From NCBI RefSeq assembly GCF_004919685.1, contig NZ_SMYZ01000099.1, positions 1 through 34,974 on the forward strand: 34,974 bases of DNA. The letters are read 5' to 3'. The stretch comes from Mesorhizobium norvegicum. GTDB lineage: Bacteria; Pseudomonadota; Alphaproteobacteria; Rhizobiales; Rhizobiaceae. The translations under genes were made by a program, and so were the position numbers. The notes under the pieces were generated by a model. It saw nothing but the letters and a program-made list of their open reading frames with translations. It was not told the DNA's origin and made no database searches. Shown here piece after piece: positions 1-6,962 of the stretch (position 1 is the first letter of the stretch; every line of letters starts with the position of its first letter).

Positions 1-240
1 CGTAGCATGAGGAGAGTGGTCGATCGCGGGCAGAAGCTTGGGAGGCGAGAGCAAGGAGACTTTTTCCCGGCCTATGTAAATCGACTGGTAGTGCTTCTGT
101 AGAGCCGACTCTTCCGCCCGCTTCTCGGTTTTGTATGCGTCGACCATGAACAGGCCGATTACCCCGCCCCAGACAAGGAACGGCAGCGAAACACCCACAA
201 CGCCGGTCGCGATAAGAATTCGAAATATGGTTTTTTGCAT
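1..240 (-). CDS. Partial membrane-anchored protein of unknown function (N-terminal 80 residues)
   Basis: An open frame runs from an ATG at 240 on the minus strand to the left edge without a stop, so only the first 80 residues are present. It begins MQKTIFRILIATG and has one hydrophobic stretch at about residues 5-32. A charged segment follows (KTEKRAEES), then a soluble part. This looks like a single-pass inner-membrane or signal-anchored protein. I do not recognise the family. A purine-rich GTGAGAT lies 12-6 bases before the ATG. The upstream 120 bases are AT-rich compared with the rest of the window, as expected of a promoter. The gene follows the folate operon in the same direction but is about 380 bases away, so it is probably separately transcribed. 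Confidence 0.6.
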   Translation of the reverse strand, partial: MQKTIFRILIATGVVGVSLPFLVWGGVIGLFMVDAYKTEKRAEESALQKHYQSIYIGREKVSLLSPPKLLPAIDHSPHAT

Positions 241-619
241 CGCAAGATCTCACTTCAAAAAACCATAGCGACACATTGTTCAAAAATTACTTTGAAATAG
301 CTAAGATTTTAGCAGCCCTTGTCATCTCTCAGAAGCGACTTCAGCAAACGCCTTTAAGATTGTGGCGGGCAGGTCTCCACACGCGAACGGACACATAGTC
401 ACGAAAATCCTAAATCTCGCGACAAAATCGGTGGCGCTGGATTTTCAGGGGAAATTCTGTCGCAAAGGTCTGGCGCAAAAGTCTGACTCGCGCGACAGAC
501 TTTTGCGACACAGGAAGAGAGCTTCCGCCCTCTGTCAGCCCGAAAGCAGATTGACCGCATCCCACCCCGTCACAGTCTTTTAGATATAACTAATGTCTGG
601 CGGGTCCTTCTGGCTGAAG
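241..619. other. Intergenic region between folK and the partial gene
   Basis: These 379 bases hold no gene I can support. The first 120 bases are AT-rich and probably carry the promoter of the minus-strand gene starting at 240, although I see no clean -35/-10 pair. A cluster of inverted repeats occupies 458-510 and is listed separately. A 73-codon frame on the plus strand crosses these repeats and looks spurious. Confidence 0.5.
458..510. repeat. Hairpin with two alternative left arms
   Basis: The right arm at 496-510 (CAGACTTTTGCGACA) can pair with two left arms. The near arm at 474-485 is a perfect 12-bp match with a 10-base loop. The far arm at 458-472 matches 14 of 15 positions, the exception being a possible G-T pair. 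The two left arms are therefore imperfect direct repeats of each other. Read on the minus strand, the structure lies just downstream of the folK stop and could end or protect the folate transcript. There is no clear U-tract, so I do not call it an intrinsic terminator. Confidence 0.5.
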
Positions 620-1132
620 TCAGGCCAGCCACCAATCCCGGCCGGACGACAAGCGCTCGATGCCGGACGTGTCGACGGCGGCCAGCCGGTCCGTGATGCT
701 GCGACCACCGACAACCAGGCCAGGCGCGATCTCGGCCAGCGGCGCCAGCACGAAGGCGCGCTCCAGCATGCGCGGATGCGGCACCTCCAGCCCGGTCTCG
801 TGAATGACGCGGTCGCCGAACACCAGAATGTCGATATCGATCAGCCGCGGCCCCCAGCGCTCCTCGCGCACCCGCTTCAGCTTGCGTTCGGCATCGAGGC
901 AAAGGTCGAGCAAGGCACGCGGCGCAAGGCCGGTGGAAATCTCGGCGGCGGCATTGAGAAAGTCCGGCTGATCGAGCTTGCCCCAAGGCGGCGTGCGATA
1001 GAGCGAGGAGACGCCGGTGACACGCGTGTCCGCGTCGGCATCCAGCATGCGCAGCGCCGCGCCCATCGATTTCGCCGGGTCGCCAAGATTGCCGCCAAGG
1101 CTGAGATAGACCGTGCTATTCGGGCCAGACAA
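620..1132 (-). CDS. folK: 2-amino-4-hydroxy-6-hydroxymethyldihydropteridine pyrophosphokinase
   Basis: FolK transfers pyrophosphate from ATP to 6-hydroxymethyl-7,8-dihydropterin, giving the pterin substrate of FolP in cytoplasmic folate synthesis. The 170-residue product has the family's usual length. It shows the N-terminal SLGGNLGD motif (about residues 11-18), the central RWGPRLIDIDIL motif with its metal-binding aspartates, and PHPRMLERAFVL near residue 117. The start is a TTG at 1132, not ATG. The first in-frame ATG would remove the SLGGN substrate loop, and a GAGGTG Shine-Dalgarno lies 4 bases before the TTG, inside the end of folB. The gene overlaps folB by 17 bases, which suggests translational coupling. 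It is the last gene of the folP-folB-folK operon. Confidence 0.95.
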   Translation of the reverse strand: MSGPNSTVYLSLGGNLGDPAKSMGAALRMLDADADTRVTGVSSLYRTPPWGKLDQPDFLNAAAEISTGLAPRALLDLCLDAERKLKRVREERWGPRLIDIDILVFGDRVIHETGLEVPHPRMLERAFVLAPLAEIAPGLVVGGRSITDRLAAVDTSGIERLSSGRDWWLA

Positions 1133-1475
1133 CGGTCACCTCGACGTAATCGAGCACGCCCGGCACCGGGGCGTTCGGCTTGCGCACCGTGATCTCGGCT
1201 TTCTTGATCTGCGGAAAACGCGCCGTCAGCGCACGGGCCACTTCGAGCGCGAGGGACTCGATCAGGAAACGGCGTTGCCCGGTGATGATCTTTTCGATCA
1301 CCGTGAACGCAATGCCGTAGTTGACGGTGTCCTCGATGGAATCCTCGACAAGCGCCCGGCCGGGATCGACGGTGAGAGCGGCATCGACATAGAAGCGCTG
1401 GCCGAGCCTTTCCTCCTCGTCCAGCACGCCGTGCCGGGCAAAGAAAGCGCAGTTCTTCATGCGGATGACATACAT
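1116..1475 (-). CDS. folB: Dihydroneopterin aldolase
   Basis: FolB cleaves 7,8-dihydroneopterin to 6-hydroxymethyldihydropterin and glycolaldehyde, directly upstream of FolK in folate synthesis. The product is 119 residues, typical for this small octameric enzyme. Recognisable segments are FFARHGVLDEEERLGQRF at 11-28, which contains the conserved glutamates, then EDTVNYG near residue 48, LIESLA near 71, and VRKPNAPVPG near 97 with the catalytic-site lysine. The start at 1475 lies 3 bases after the folP stop, and the 3' end overlaps folK by 17 bases, so the three genes form one tight operon. An internal ATG at codon 6 is an alternative start. Confidence 0.95.
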   Translation of the reverse strand: MYVIRMKNCAFFARHGVLDEEERLGQRFYVDAALTVDPGRALVEDSIEDTVNYGIAFTVIEKIITGQRRFLIESLALEVARALTARFPQIKKAEITVRKPNAPVPGVLDYVEVTVVWPE

Positions 1476-1478
1476 CGC

Positions 1479-2330
1479 TCAGTCTCTCGCCCGGTCGGTT
1501 TGACGCGCCAGCATAGCATCTGCGAGCGCCAAAGCGTCCACGTTGAATGCGACATCGTGGACGCGAAACAGATCGGCGCCCTTGAGCCGCAAGATGACGC
1601 TGGTCGCCGCTGTTCCAACACCTCTGTCAGCCGCATCGCGGCCGGTGACGTTCCCGATGAAGCGCTTTCGCGACGTACCGGCCATCAGCGGCAAGCCGAG
1701 TGCATGCAGCTCCGCAAAGCGAGCCATCAGGTCGAGATTTTCCTCCGCCGTCTCCTTGGCGAAGCCGAATCCGGGATCGAGCACGATATGATCGTCGGCA
1801 ACGCCGTTCTGGCGGGCGATTTCGAGCGATTTCCGCAGGAACGCCAGCTGATCGGCAATCACGTCCGGCAGCTTCTTGCGATCTCGCCCGGTATGCATGA
1901 TGACAAGCCCGGCGCCGGTATCGGCCGCGACACGCGCAATGTCGGGCTCACGCTGCAAACCCCAGACATCGTTGACGATATGCGCACCGGCGGCAACCGC
2001 AAGCCGCGCCGTGTCGGGACGATAGGTGTCGACCGAAATCAGCACCTCGCTGGCGCCCGCCAGCGCTTCGATCACCGGCAGGATGCGGGCCTGTTCCTGG
2101 CTGGCCGATACCGCGGCGGCACCGGGGCGGGTCGATTCTCCGCCGACATCGACGACCAGCGCCCCTTCCCCGATCATGCGCCGTGCCTGGACCAGCGCTT
2201 TTTCGGGGGCATCGAACAGGCCACCGTCGGAAAAGCTGTCGGGCGTGACATTGAGGATGCCGACGACCACGGCCTTGCCGCCAAGGTCGAGATGGCGTCC
2301 ATGCGCCAACTGCCATCGCCTAGCCGTCAT
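1479..2330 (-). CDS. folP: Dihydropteroate synthase
   Basis: FolP condenses dihydropterin pyrophosphate with p-aminobenzoate to give dihydropteroate and is the target of sulfonamides. The 283-residue TIM-barrel protein carries NVTPDSFSDGG at 27-37, GGESTRPGA at 63-71 (the loop contacting substrate, where sulfonamide resistance commonly arises), DPGFGF near 184 and TSRKRF near 219. All expected substrate residues are present and the barrel is full length. A GGTGAG Shine-Dalgarno sits immediately upstream of the ATG at 2330. It is the first gene of the folP-folB-folK operon and is divergent from the DUF922 gene across a 100-base spacer that must hold both promoters. Confidence 0.96.
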   Translation of the reverse strand: MTARRWQLAHGRHLDLGGKAVVVGILNVTPDSFSDGGLFDAPEKALVQARRMIGEGALVVDVGGESTRPGAAAVSASQEQARILPVIEALAGASEVLISVDTYRPDTARLAVAAGAHIVNDVWGLQREPDIARVAADTGAGLVIMHTGRDRKKLPDVIADQLAFLRKSLEIARQNGVADDHIVLDPGFGFAKETAEENLDLMARFAELHALGLPLMAGTSRKRFIGNVTGRDAADRGVGTAATSVILRLKGADLFRVHDVAFNVDALALADAMLARQTDRARD

Positions 2331-2430
2331 TGCTCACCAACCATGGGGCTCATCAACCATGTGTGATCCCTAGCGGATCAATTCCGTTGCGCCGGCAACG
2401 GCCGTAAAGCAAGGTGGTCCAAGAGGCAAC

Positions 2431-3072
2431 ATGATGAAACGATCCATGCTGGGCATGAAACAATCCTTGGCTTGTGCGCTGCTGCTCGCCGTGACCCCGC
2501 TCCCGGCGGGTGCGGCCAATCTCGTCAAGACGTACAGCTACTTCGCCATTGGCGGCAGCACGCTGGAAGACATCGAGGCACAGCTTTCCAAACGCGGGCC
2601 GGAGGTGAAAAGCACCGGCGCGCGTCACCCCGGCGCCACGCAGATGGCCTTCACCACCCGTATCAGCTATGCGCAGACATCGAACTCCTGCCGGATCGCC
2701 GACGCTGTGGTGACCGTCAAGGTGAAGGTGATCCTTCCCGAGTGGCGCCGCCCACGCAAAGCCGATGCCGATGTCAGGCTGTTCTGGGATACGCTGTCCG
2801 CCGACATCAAGCGCCACGAGGAGCGCCACGTCGAGATCGCCAAGAACCATGGCCGCGAACTCGAAGAGGCCCTGAAAGCCACCTATCCGCAAAAGAACTG
2901 CGACGCCGCCAAGGCCAAAGCCGCCGCAATCACCGCGGCTGTTCTTGCCAGCCACGACCGGGCCCAGCTCCAGTTCGACCGTGTCGAAAGCGTCAATTTC
3001 GAAAGCCGCATCCTGAGGCTGCTGCGCTACCGGATGGAGCGCATCGGGAACGGCCAACTGCCGCCGGCCTGA
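2431..3072 (+). CDS. DUF922 secreted protein, predicted Zn-dependent protease
   Basis: The 213-residue product has a basic start, a hydrophobic core at about 10-22 and an AGA-A type cleavage site near 28, so it is exported through Sec to the periplasm or beyond. The mature part matches the DUF922 family. It contains an HEERH sequence at 129-133 that fits the HExxH zinc-protease motif, in the context DIKRHEERHVEIAKNH where a third downstream histidine is available. Cys87 and a cysteine near 156 could form a disulfide. Proteolytic activity is a family-level prediction; I do not know a substrate. The Shine-Dalgarno AGAGG lies 5-9 bases before the first ATG, and a second ATG follows immediately. 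It is divergent from folP and seems monocistronic. Confidence 0.85.
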   Translation: MMKRSMLGMKQSLACALLLAVTPLPAGAANLVKTYSYFAIGGSTLEDIEAQLSKRGPEVKSTGARHPGATQMAFTTRISYAQTSNSCRIADAVVTVKVKVILPEWRRPRKADADVRLFWDTLSADIKRHEERHVEIAKNHGRELEEALKATYPQKNCDAAKAKAAAITAAVLASHDRAQLQFDRVESVNFESRILRLLRYRMERIGNGQLPPA

Positions 3073-3155
3073 ACGCACTCGAACTGACGAAAGCCAAATT
3101 CGCCGAGGCGTAGTGCCAGCTTCGAAAAACTTTCGAGCCCCTGTCGAAATCGGCC

Positions 3156-3173
3156 TATATGGGACGACATATA
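3156..3173. promoter_or_regulatory. Palindrome upstream of the DHA2 exporter, candidate operator
   Basis: TATATG and CATATA form a perfect 6-bp inverted repeat around a 6-base spacer, 108 bases before the exporter start. Symmetry of this kind is common for TetR- or MarR-type operators that control efflux pumps. No regulator gene is adjacent, so the assignment is only suggestive. Confidence 0.3.
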
Positions 3174-3280
3174 TCAGGCTCGCCAGGCGCGAGCTCAAAA
3201 CGCCAATGCGATCAAGACGGTCAAAGGACCGGAACGGCCAAACAGCGCCGGTCAAATCGCAAGCTTACGGATGAACGATC

Positions 3281-4762
3281 ATGGACCAGGCTGTCGACAC
3301 TCAAACGATGGTGGAAACTGGCACGCCGCTAACCGAGCGCGAAAAGAACGCCATCATCGGCGGCGTGCTCCTGTCGATGTTGTTGGCGGCGCTCGATCAG
3401 ACTATCGTCGCGCCAGCCATGCCGACCATCGGGCATGCGCTCGGAAACGCACAATATCTGCCATGGATCGTCACCGGCTACCTCTTAACCGCAACCGCCG
3501 TGGCCCCGCTCTATGGCAAGATTTCCGATGTTTATGGCCGCCGGCCGACCGTTTATGCCGCGATCCTGATCTTTTTGGCGGGATCGCTGGTCAGTGCGAT
3601 GGCCCCCAACATGTTCGTGCTGGTTGTCGGGCGCGCGATCCAGGGCGCCGGTGGCGGCGGCTTGTTCGCTTTGACACAGACCGTCGTCGGCGACCTCGTT
3701 CCGCCACGCGAGCGGGCACGTTACGCCGCCTGGTTCTCCGGCACATGGGCTGTTGCCAGCATTGCCGGGCCGTTGCTCGGCGGCACTTTCGCCGAGCATC
3801 TGCACTGGTCGCTGATCTTCTGGATCAATATTCCGCTTGGTTTTCTTGCGATGGCGATCATCAACAAGCCGCTCAAGAAACTGCCCATTGCCGCCAAGCA
3901 CCATCGTATCGACGGCCTCGGCGCGCTGCTTCTGATCATTGCCACGGCGCTGTTGCTGCTCGCATTGAATTGGGGCGGCAGCGCCTATCCCTGGATTTCG
4001 CTTGAAGTCATCGGCGTTCTCTGCGGCTCGGCGATTTTCTGGGGCGCTTTTGCCCTGCGGCTGATGCGAGCCGCCGAACCGCTTATCTCGCTCGAAGTGC
4101 TCGGCAATCCAATCGTTCTGGCAGGCACACTTTCGATGTTCCTGCTTCAGGCTGCAAGCGTCGGTATGGCCGTCTACCTGCCCGTCTATCTCCAGTCGGT
4201 GCTCGGCCTGTCGGCAGGCGAGTCGGGCATCGCGATGCTTGGGCTTCTGCTGGGGACCGTCGGCGGCGCGGCATTCAGCGGCCGTATGATACCGCACTTC
4301 ACCCACTACAAGCGCATCGCAATGGTGGGCGTCGTCTTCAGCATGCTTTGCCTCTGCCTGCTGGCCCTCGTCGCAGGGCATGCATCGCTGCTGGAAGTAG
4401 AGGTTTTGACGATTTGCATAGGGTTGGGGACCGGAACGACGTTCCCGGTCACCACCGTATCGGTCCAGAACGCCGTCGACCGCATGCATCTTGGCGTCGC
4501 GACGGGCGTGCTGACATTCCTGCGCTCGCTGGGCAGTGCGCTTGGCGTCGCGATGCTCGGCGCGGTCGCTCTGGGCTATGGCCTGCCGCTTGCCGGTGAA
4601 GGCGTGCGGATTGCTGACCATGCCGCATCGGTCGAGCCGTTCGTGATGATCTTTGCCGTCGCCGCCGCCACATTGCTGCTGGGGCTGATCACGCTGACGC
4701 TGATGCCCGAAAAAGAGCTTCGCGGCTATGCCGACGATGCAGCTCCAATCCTGGCGGAGTAA
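3281..4762 (+). CDS. DHA2-family (EmrB/QacA-type) MFS multidrug exporter
   Basis: A 493-residue inner-membrane protein with about 14 hydrophobic segments, typical of the DHA2 drug:H+ antiporter family. Residues 38-50 (LDQTIVAPAMPTI) are the TM1 motif of this family. Residues 79-89 (GKISDVYGRRP) are MFS motif A between TM2 and TM3. The antiporter motif C region reads GTWAVASIAGPLLGG in TM5. It probably exports amphipathic drugs or toxic metabolites using the proton gradient; the substrate cannot be read from sequence. No membrane-fusion partner (EmrA) is adjacent, so it may work alone. The start at 3281 has only a weak upstream ribosome site. The gene ends 3 bases from the convergent ferredoxin reductase gene, with no terminator between them. 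Confidence 0.9.
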   Translation: MDQAVDTQTMVETGTPLTEREKNAIIGGVLLSMLLAALDQTIVAPAMPTIGHALGNAQYLPWIVTGYLLTATAVAPLYGKISDVYGRRPTVYAAILIFLAGSLVSAMAPNMFVLVVGRAIQGAGGGGLFALTQTVVGDLVPPRERARYAAWFSGTWAVASIAGPLLGGTFAEHLHWSLIFWINIPLGFLAMAIINKPLKKLPIAAKHHRIDGLGALLLIIATALLLLALNWGGSAYPWISLEVIGVLCGSAIFWGAFALRLMRAAEPLISLEVLGNPIVLAGTLSMFLLQAASVGMAVYLPVYLQSVLGLSAGESGIAMLGLLLGTVGGAAFSGRMIPHFTHYKRIAMVGVVFSMLCLCLLALVAGHASLLEVEVLTICIGLGTGTTFPVTTVSVQNAVDRMHLGVATGVLTFLRSLGSALGVAMLGAVALGYGLPLAGEGVRIADHAASVEPFVMIFAVAAATLLLGLITLTLMPEKELRGYADDAAPILAE

Positions 4763-4765
4763 AAG

Positions 4766-5794
4766 CTAGCCGGAGACGCCGAGCTTCTTCTGCAGGCTGG
4801 TCGACGAGGTCGTGTACTGGAACACGATGCGCTCGCCGGGGCTGATGATGCGCTTGGCTGCCTGCGCCATTAGCGCCACCTCGTGGAAACCCGACAGGAT
4901 CAGCTTCAGCTTGCCTGGATACCAATTGATGTCGCCGACGGCGAAAATGCCAGGCACCGATGTCTGGAACTTCTCGGTATCCACCGGAATGAGGTTCTCG
5001 TGAAGATTGAGGCCCCACTCCGCGATCGGGCCGAGCTTCATGGTCAGGCCGAAGAATGGCAGCATACGCGTGCAAGGCACCTCGACATCGCCATCCGGCC
5101 CCTTGATGGTGGCCGATGACAGCTGACCGTCGGCGCCGGTCAATCCGGTCACCTGCCCGACCTGGAACTCCAGCTGCTTCATCTCCTGCATGGCATACAT
5201 CTTGTTGACGCTGTCGGGAGCGGCACGGAACTCAGGCCGCCGGTGCACCAGCGTCACGCTCTTTGCCACGGGTTGCAGGTTCAGCGTCCAGTCGAGCGCC
5301 GAGTCGCCGCCGCCGACAATGACGAGGTCGTGATCGCGAAAATCCTCCATCCGGCGCACCGAATAGAAGACACTCTTGCCTTCATAGGGCTCGATGCCCG
5401 GGATCGGCGGACGTTTGGGCTGGAAGGAGCCGCCGCCGGCGGCAATCACCACCACCTTGGCCTCAAACACCTCATTCTCGTCGGTGGTGACGCGAAAACT
5501 GCCGTCCTCCAGCTTTTCCAGGCTGGAGACCATGCGGTTGTAGGTGAAATCAGGCTTGAACGGCGCGATCTGCTCGAGCAGTTTGTCGACCAGTCCCTGC
5601 GCCGAGATCGAAGGCCAGCCGGGAATGTCGTAGATCGGCTTTTCCGGATAGAGTTCCGCGCATTGGCCGCCGGGCCGGTCGAGGATGTCGATCAGGTGGC
5701 ACTTCATGTCGAACAGGCCGAGTTCGAACACGGCGAAGAGGCCGACTGGCCCTGCCCCGACAATAAGCACGTCTGTCCTGGTGATGTCGGTCAT
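4766..5794 (-). CDS. Thioredoxin-reductase-like ferredoxin--NAD(P)+ reductase
   Basis: A 342-residue FAD- and NAD(P)-dependent oxidoreductase. GAGPVG at 13-18 binds FAD, GGGDSALDW near 161 is the NAD(P)-binding turn, and FAVGDINWYPGKLKL near 290 closes the FAD site. The redox-active CxxC of true thioredoxin reductases is absent from the NADP domain, and the overall layout fits the TrxR-like ferredoxin-NADP reductases (the B. subtilis YumC type). It would pass electrons between NADPH and ferredoxin in the cytoplasm. The ATG at 5794 (MTDITRTDV) is chosen because the FAD motif normally lies this close to the N terminus; the frame stays open 28 codons further upstream. The ferredoxin gene ends 95 bases upstream in the same direction, a likely redox partner. 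Confidence 0.9.
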   Translation of the reverse strand: MTDITRTDVLIVGAGPVGLFAVFELGLFDMKCHLIDILDRPGGQCAELYPEKPIYDIPGWPSISAQGLVDKLLEQIAPFKPDFTYNRMVSSLEKLEDGSFRVTTDENEVFEAKVVVIAAGGGSFQPKRPPIPGIEPYEGKSVFYSVRRMEDFRDHDLVIVGGGDSALDWTLNLQPVAKSVTLVHRRPEFRAAPDSVNKMYAMQEMKQLEFQVGQVTGLTGADGQLSSATIKGPDGDVEVPCTRMLPFFGLTMKLGPIAEWGLNLHENLIPVDTEKFQTSVPGIFAVGDINWYPGKLKLILSGFHEVALMAQAAKRIISPGERIVFQYTTSSTSLQKKLGVSG

Positions 5795-5889
5795 GCCTGT
5801 GCCTCGCTGCGAAAACAGCAGGACACTGCATGACCATTGCTCCGCTGCCAAGCCGCAGCGGGAAAAATCAGTTGGCAAAGATCCTGCGC

Positions 5890-6210
5890 TTATCCCTGAC
5901 GGGCGGGCACGCGGACAACAAGGCCGTCAAGCGAATCGCGTACCTTGATCTGGCACGACAGCCGTGAGTTCGGCTGGACGTCGTAGGCGAAGTCCAGCAT
6001 GTCCTCTTCCATCGCTTCCGGCTCGCCGACTTCAGCCGTCCACGCTTCGTCGACATAGACGTGACAGGTGGCGCAGGCGCAGGCGCCGCCGCATTCCGCC
6101 TCGATCCCGGGCACGGCGTTGCGGATCGCGTTCTCCATGACCGTCGAGCCGTTCTCGGCGTCCATGTCGAAATGTGTGCCGTCATGGGCGATGAAAGTCA
6201 GCTTGGTCAT
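5890..6210 (-). CDS. [2Fe-2S] ferredoxin, adrenodoxin/putidaredoxin type
   Basis: A 106-residue cytoplasmic electron carrier. Cys40, Cys46, Cys49 and Cys86 give the C-x5-C-x2-C...C ligand pattern of vertebrate-type (adrenodoxin-like) [2Fe-2S] ferredoxins, distinct from plant-type ones. The acidic stretch around residues 60-73 (EVGEPEAMEEDMLDF) matches the partner-recognition helix of the family. It is followed in the same orientation by a ferredoxin reductase, so the two very likely form an electron-transfer chain. The terminal acceptor, such as a P450 or an Fe-S assembly or heme enzyme, is not in the window. The ATG at 6210 has an AGGTGAC Shine-Dalgarno close upstream. The frame is complete. 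Confidence 0.93.
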   Translation of the reverse strand: MTKLTFIAHDGTHFDMDAENGSTVMENAIRNAVPGIEAECGGACACATCHVYVDEAWTAEVGEPEAMEEDMLDFAYDVQPNSRLSCQIKVRDSLDGLVVRVPARQG

Positions 6211-6322
6211 TTGTCACCTGAAGGGAGTCTCAGCCGAGATAATCACTCCGGCGAGCAAGTCAACTGCCGTGCGAAAGCGCCGCTCCGTGACGTTTTTCCG
6301 CAAACCGGGTTCGGCGCCGGAT

Positions 6323-6691
6323 TCAGCGATTGATGGCGGCGATGAAATCGCGCACTTCGTCGATCAGCGTGCCAAGCCGCTTGAGCGTCTGGTTGTCTTC
6401 CGGCTGGCGCTCTATCTCGGTGACGCAATCGGCAATGGCAAAGGCACCCACGCCCCGTGCCGAACCCTTGAGCCCATGGGCGAGCAGAAGCCGGTCCTTG
6501 ATGTCGGCGTCGACTATTCTGTCGCGCACCGACAGCGCCTGTTGTACAAACAGCGCCAGCACCTCCTGCTCGAGGCTGCGGTCGCCCATCGTCTGGCGGG
6601 CAAGGTGTGCCAAATCGACCGGCCGTGACCGCCTTGGTCCGGATACGTCGCCCCCGGGCATTGAGAAGGCAATGCCGCTTTCGCCACGCAT
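6323..6691 (-). CDS. Orphan histidine phosphotransfer (Hpt) domain protein
   Basis: A 122-residue, mostly helical protein made of a single Hpt domain. The sequence AHGLKGSARGVGA at 71-83 carries the phosphoacceptor His72 in the standard H-x-L-K-G-S/A context. The preceding helix (DLAHLARQTMGDRSLEQEV) is typical of the domain. Such proteins accept phosphate from a hybrid sensor kinase receiver and pass it to another receiver. No kinase or response regulator gene lies in the window, so partners are unknown. Expression is divergent from the giant growth-pole protein across 271 bases, and the ferredoxin gene follows 112 bases downstream. A GGAG sits 9 bases before the ATG at 6691. Confidence 0.88.
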   Translation of the reverse strand: MRGESGIAFSMPGGDVSGPRRSRPVDLAHLARQTMGDRSLEQEVLALFVQQALSVRDRIVDADIKDRLLLAHGLKGSARGVGAFAIADCVTEIERQPEDNQTLKRLGTLIDEVRDFIAAINR

Positions 6692-6962
6692 GAACTCGAA
6701 CTCCGTTTCTTCGATCGCCCGAAAACCTAGGCGAATCCAATGGACAACGGGTTAATGAATGGCCGGGAAAAATGTTGCCAAAGCGGCGCCGAAATCACGG
6801 TTGCGTTAACCTTATATTTAAAGTTTTACGTATCTCGCGGAATGCATGTTTTCTTTACCCCCCTGTGTCATTACGATACGAGGGGTCCATTTTCAGCCTC
6901 CTGCGCGTGGTACGACAAACAGAATTATAAGCCCGCGGCAGCTAGTACAGGGTAGCGAAGGC
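6692..6962. promoter_or_regulatory. Divergent promoter region between hpt and gpr
   Basis: These 271 bases separate two divergent genes and contain an AT-rich patch at about 6796-6850 that stands out in this GC-rich window. Two TTAA words lie at 6806-6809 and 6818-6821. They resemble a CtrA box, but the spacer is 8 bases rather than the canonical 7. I cannot fix a -35/-10 pair. The frame of gpr is open through 6846-6962, but that stretch does not look like coding sequence. Confidence 0.4.

Noticed and set aside
362..583. 73-codon plus-strand frame between folK and the partial gene
   Set aside because: It crosses an inverted-repeat cluster, has no recognisable motif or ribosome site, and its composition looks non-coding.
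6806..6821. CtrA-binding box TTAA-N7-TTAA upstream of gpr
   Set aside because: The spacer is 8 bases rather than 7 and AT-rich patches yield TTAA words by chance, so I mention it but do not annotate it as a site.
6846..6962. Longer gpr start adding 39 residues
   Set aside because: The extension has no conserved features and covers the likely leader/promoter region. The ATG at 6963 begins a normal-looking N terminus.
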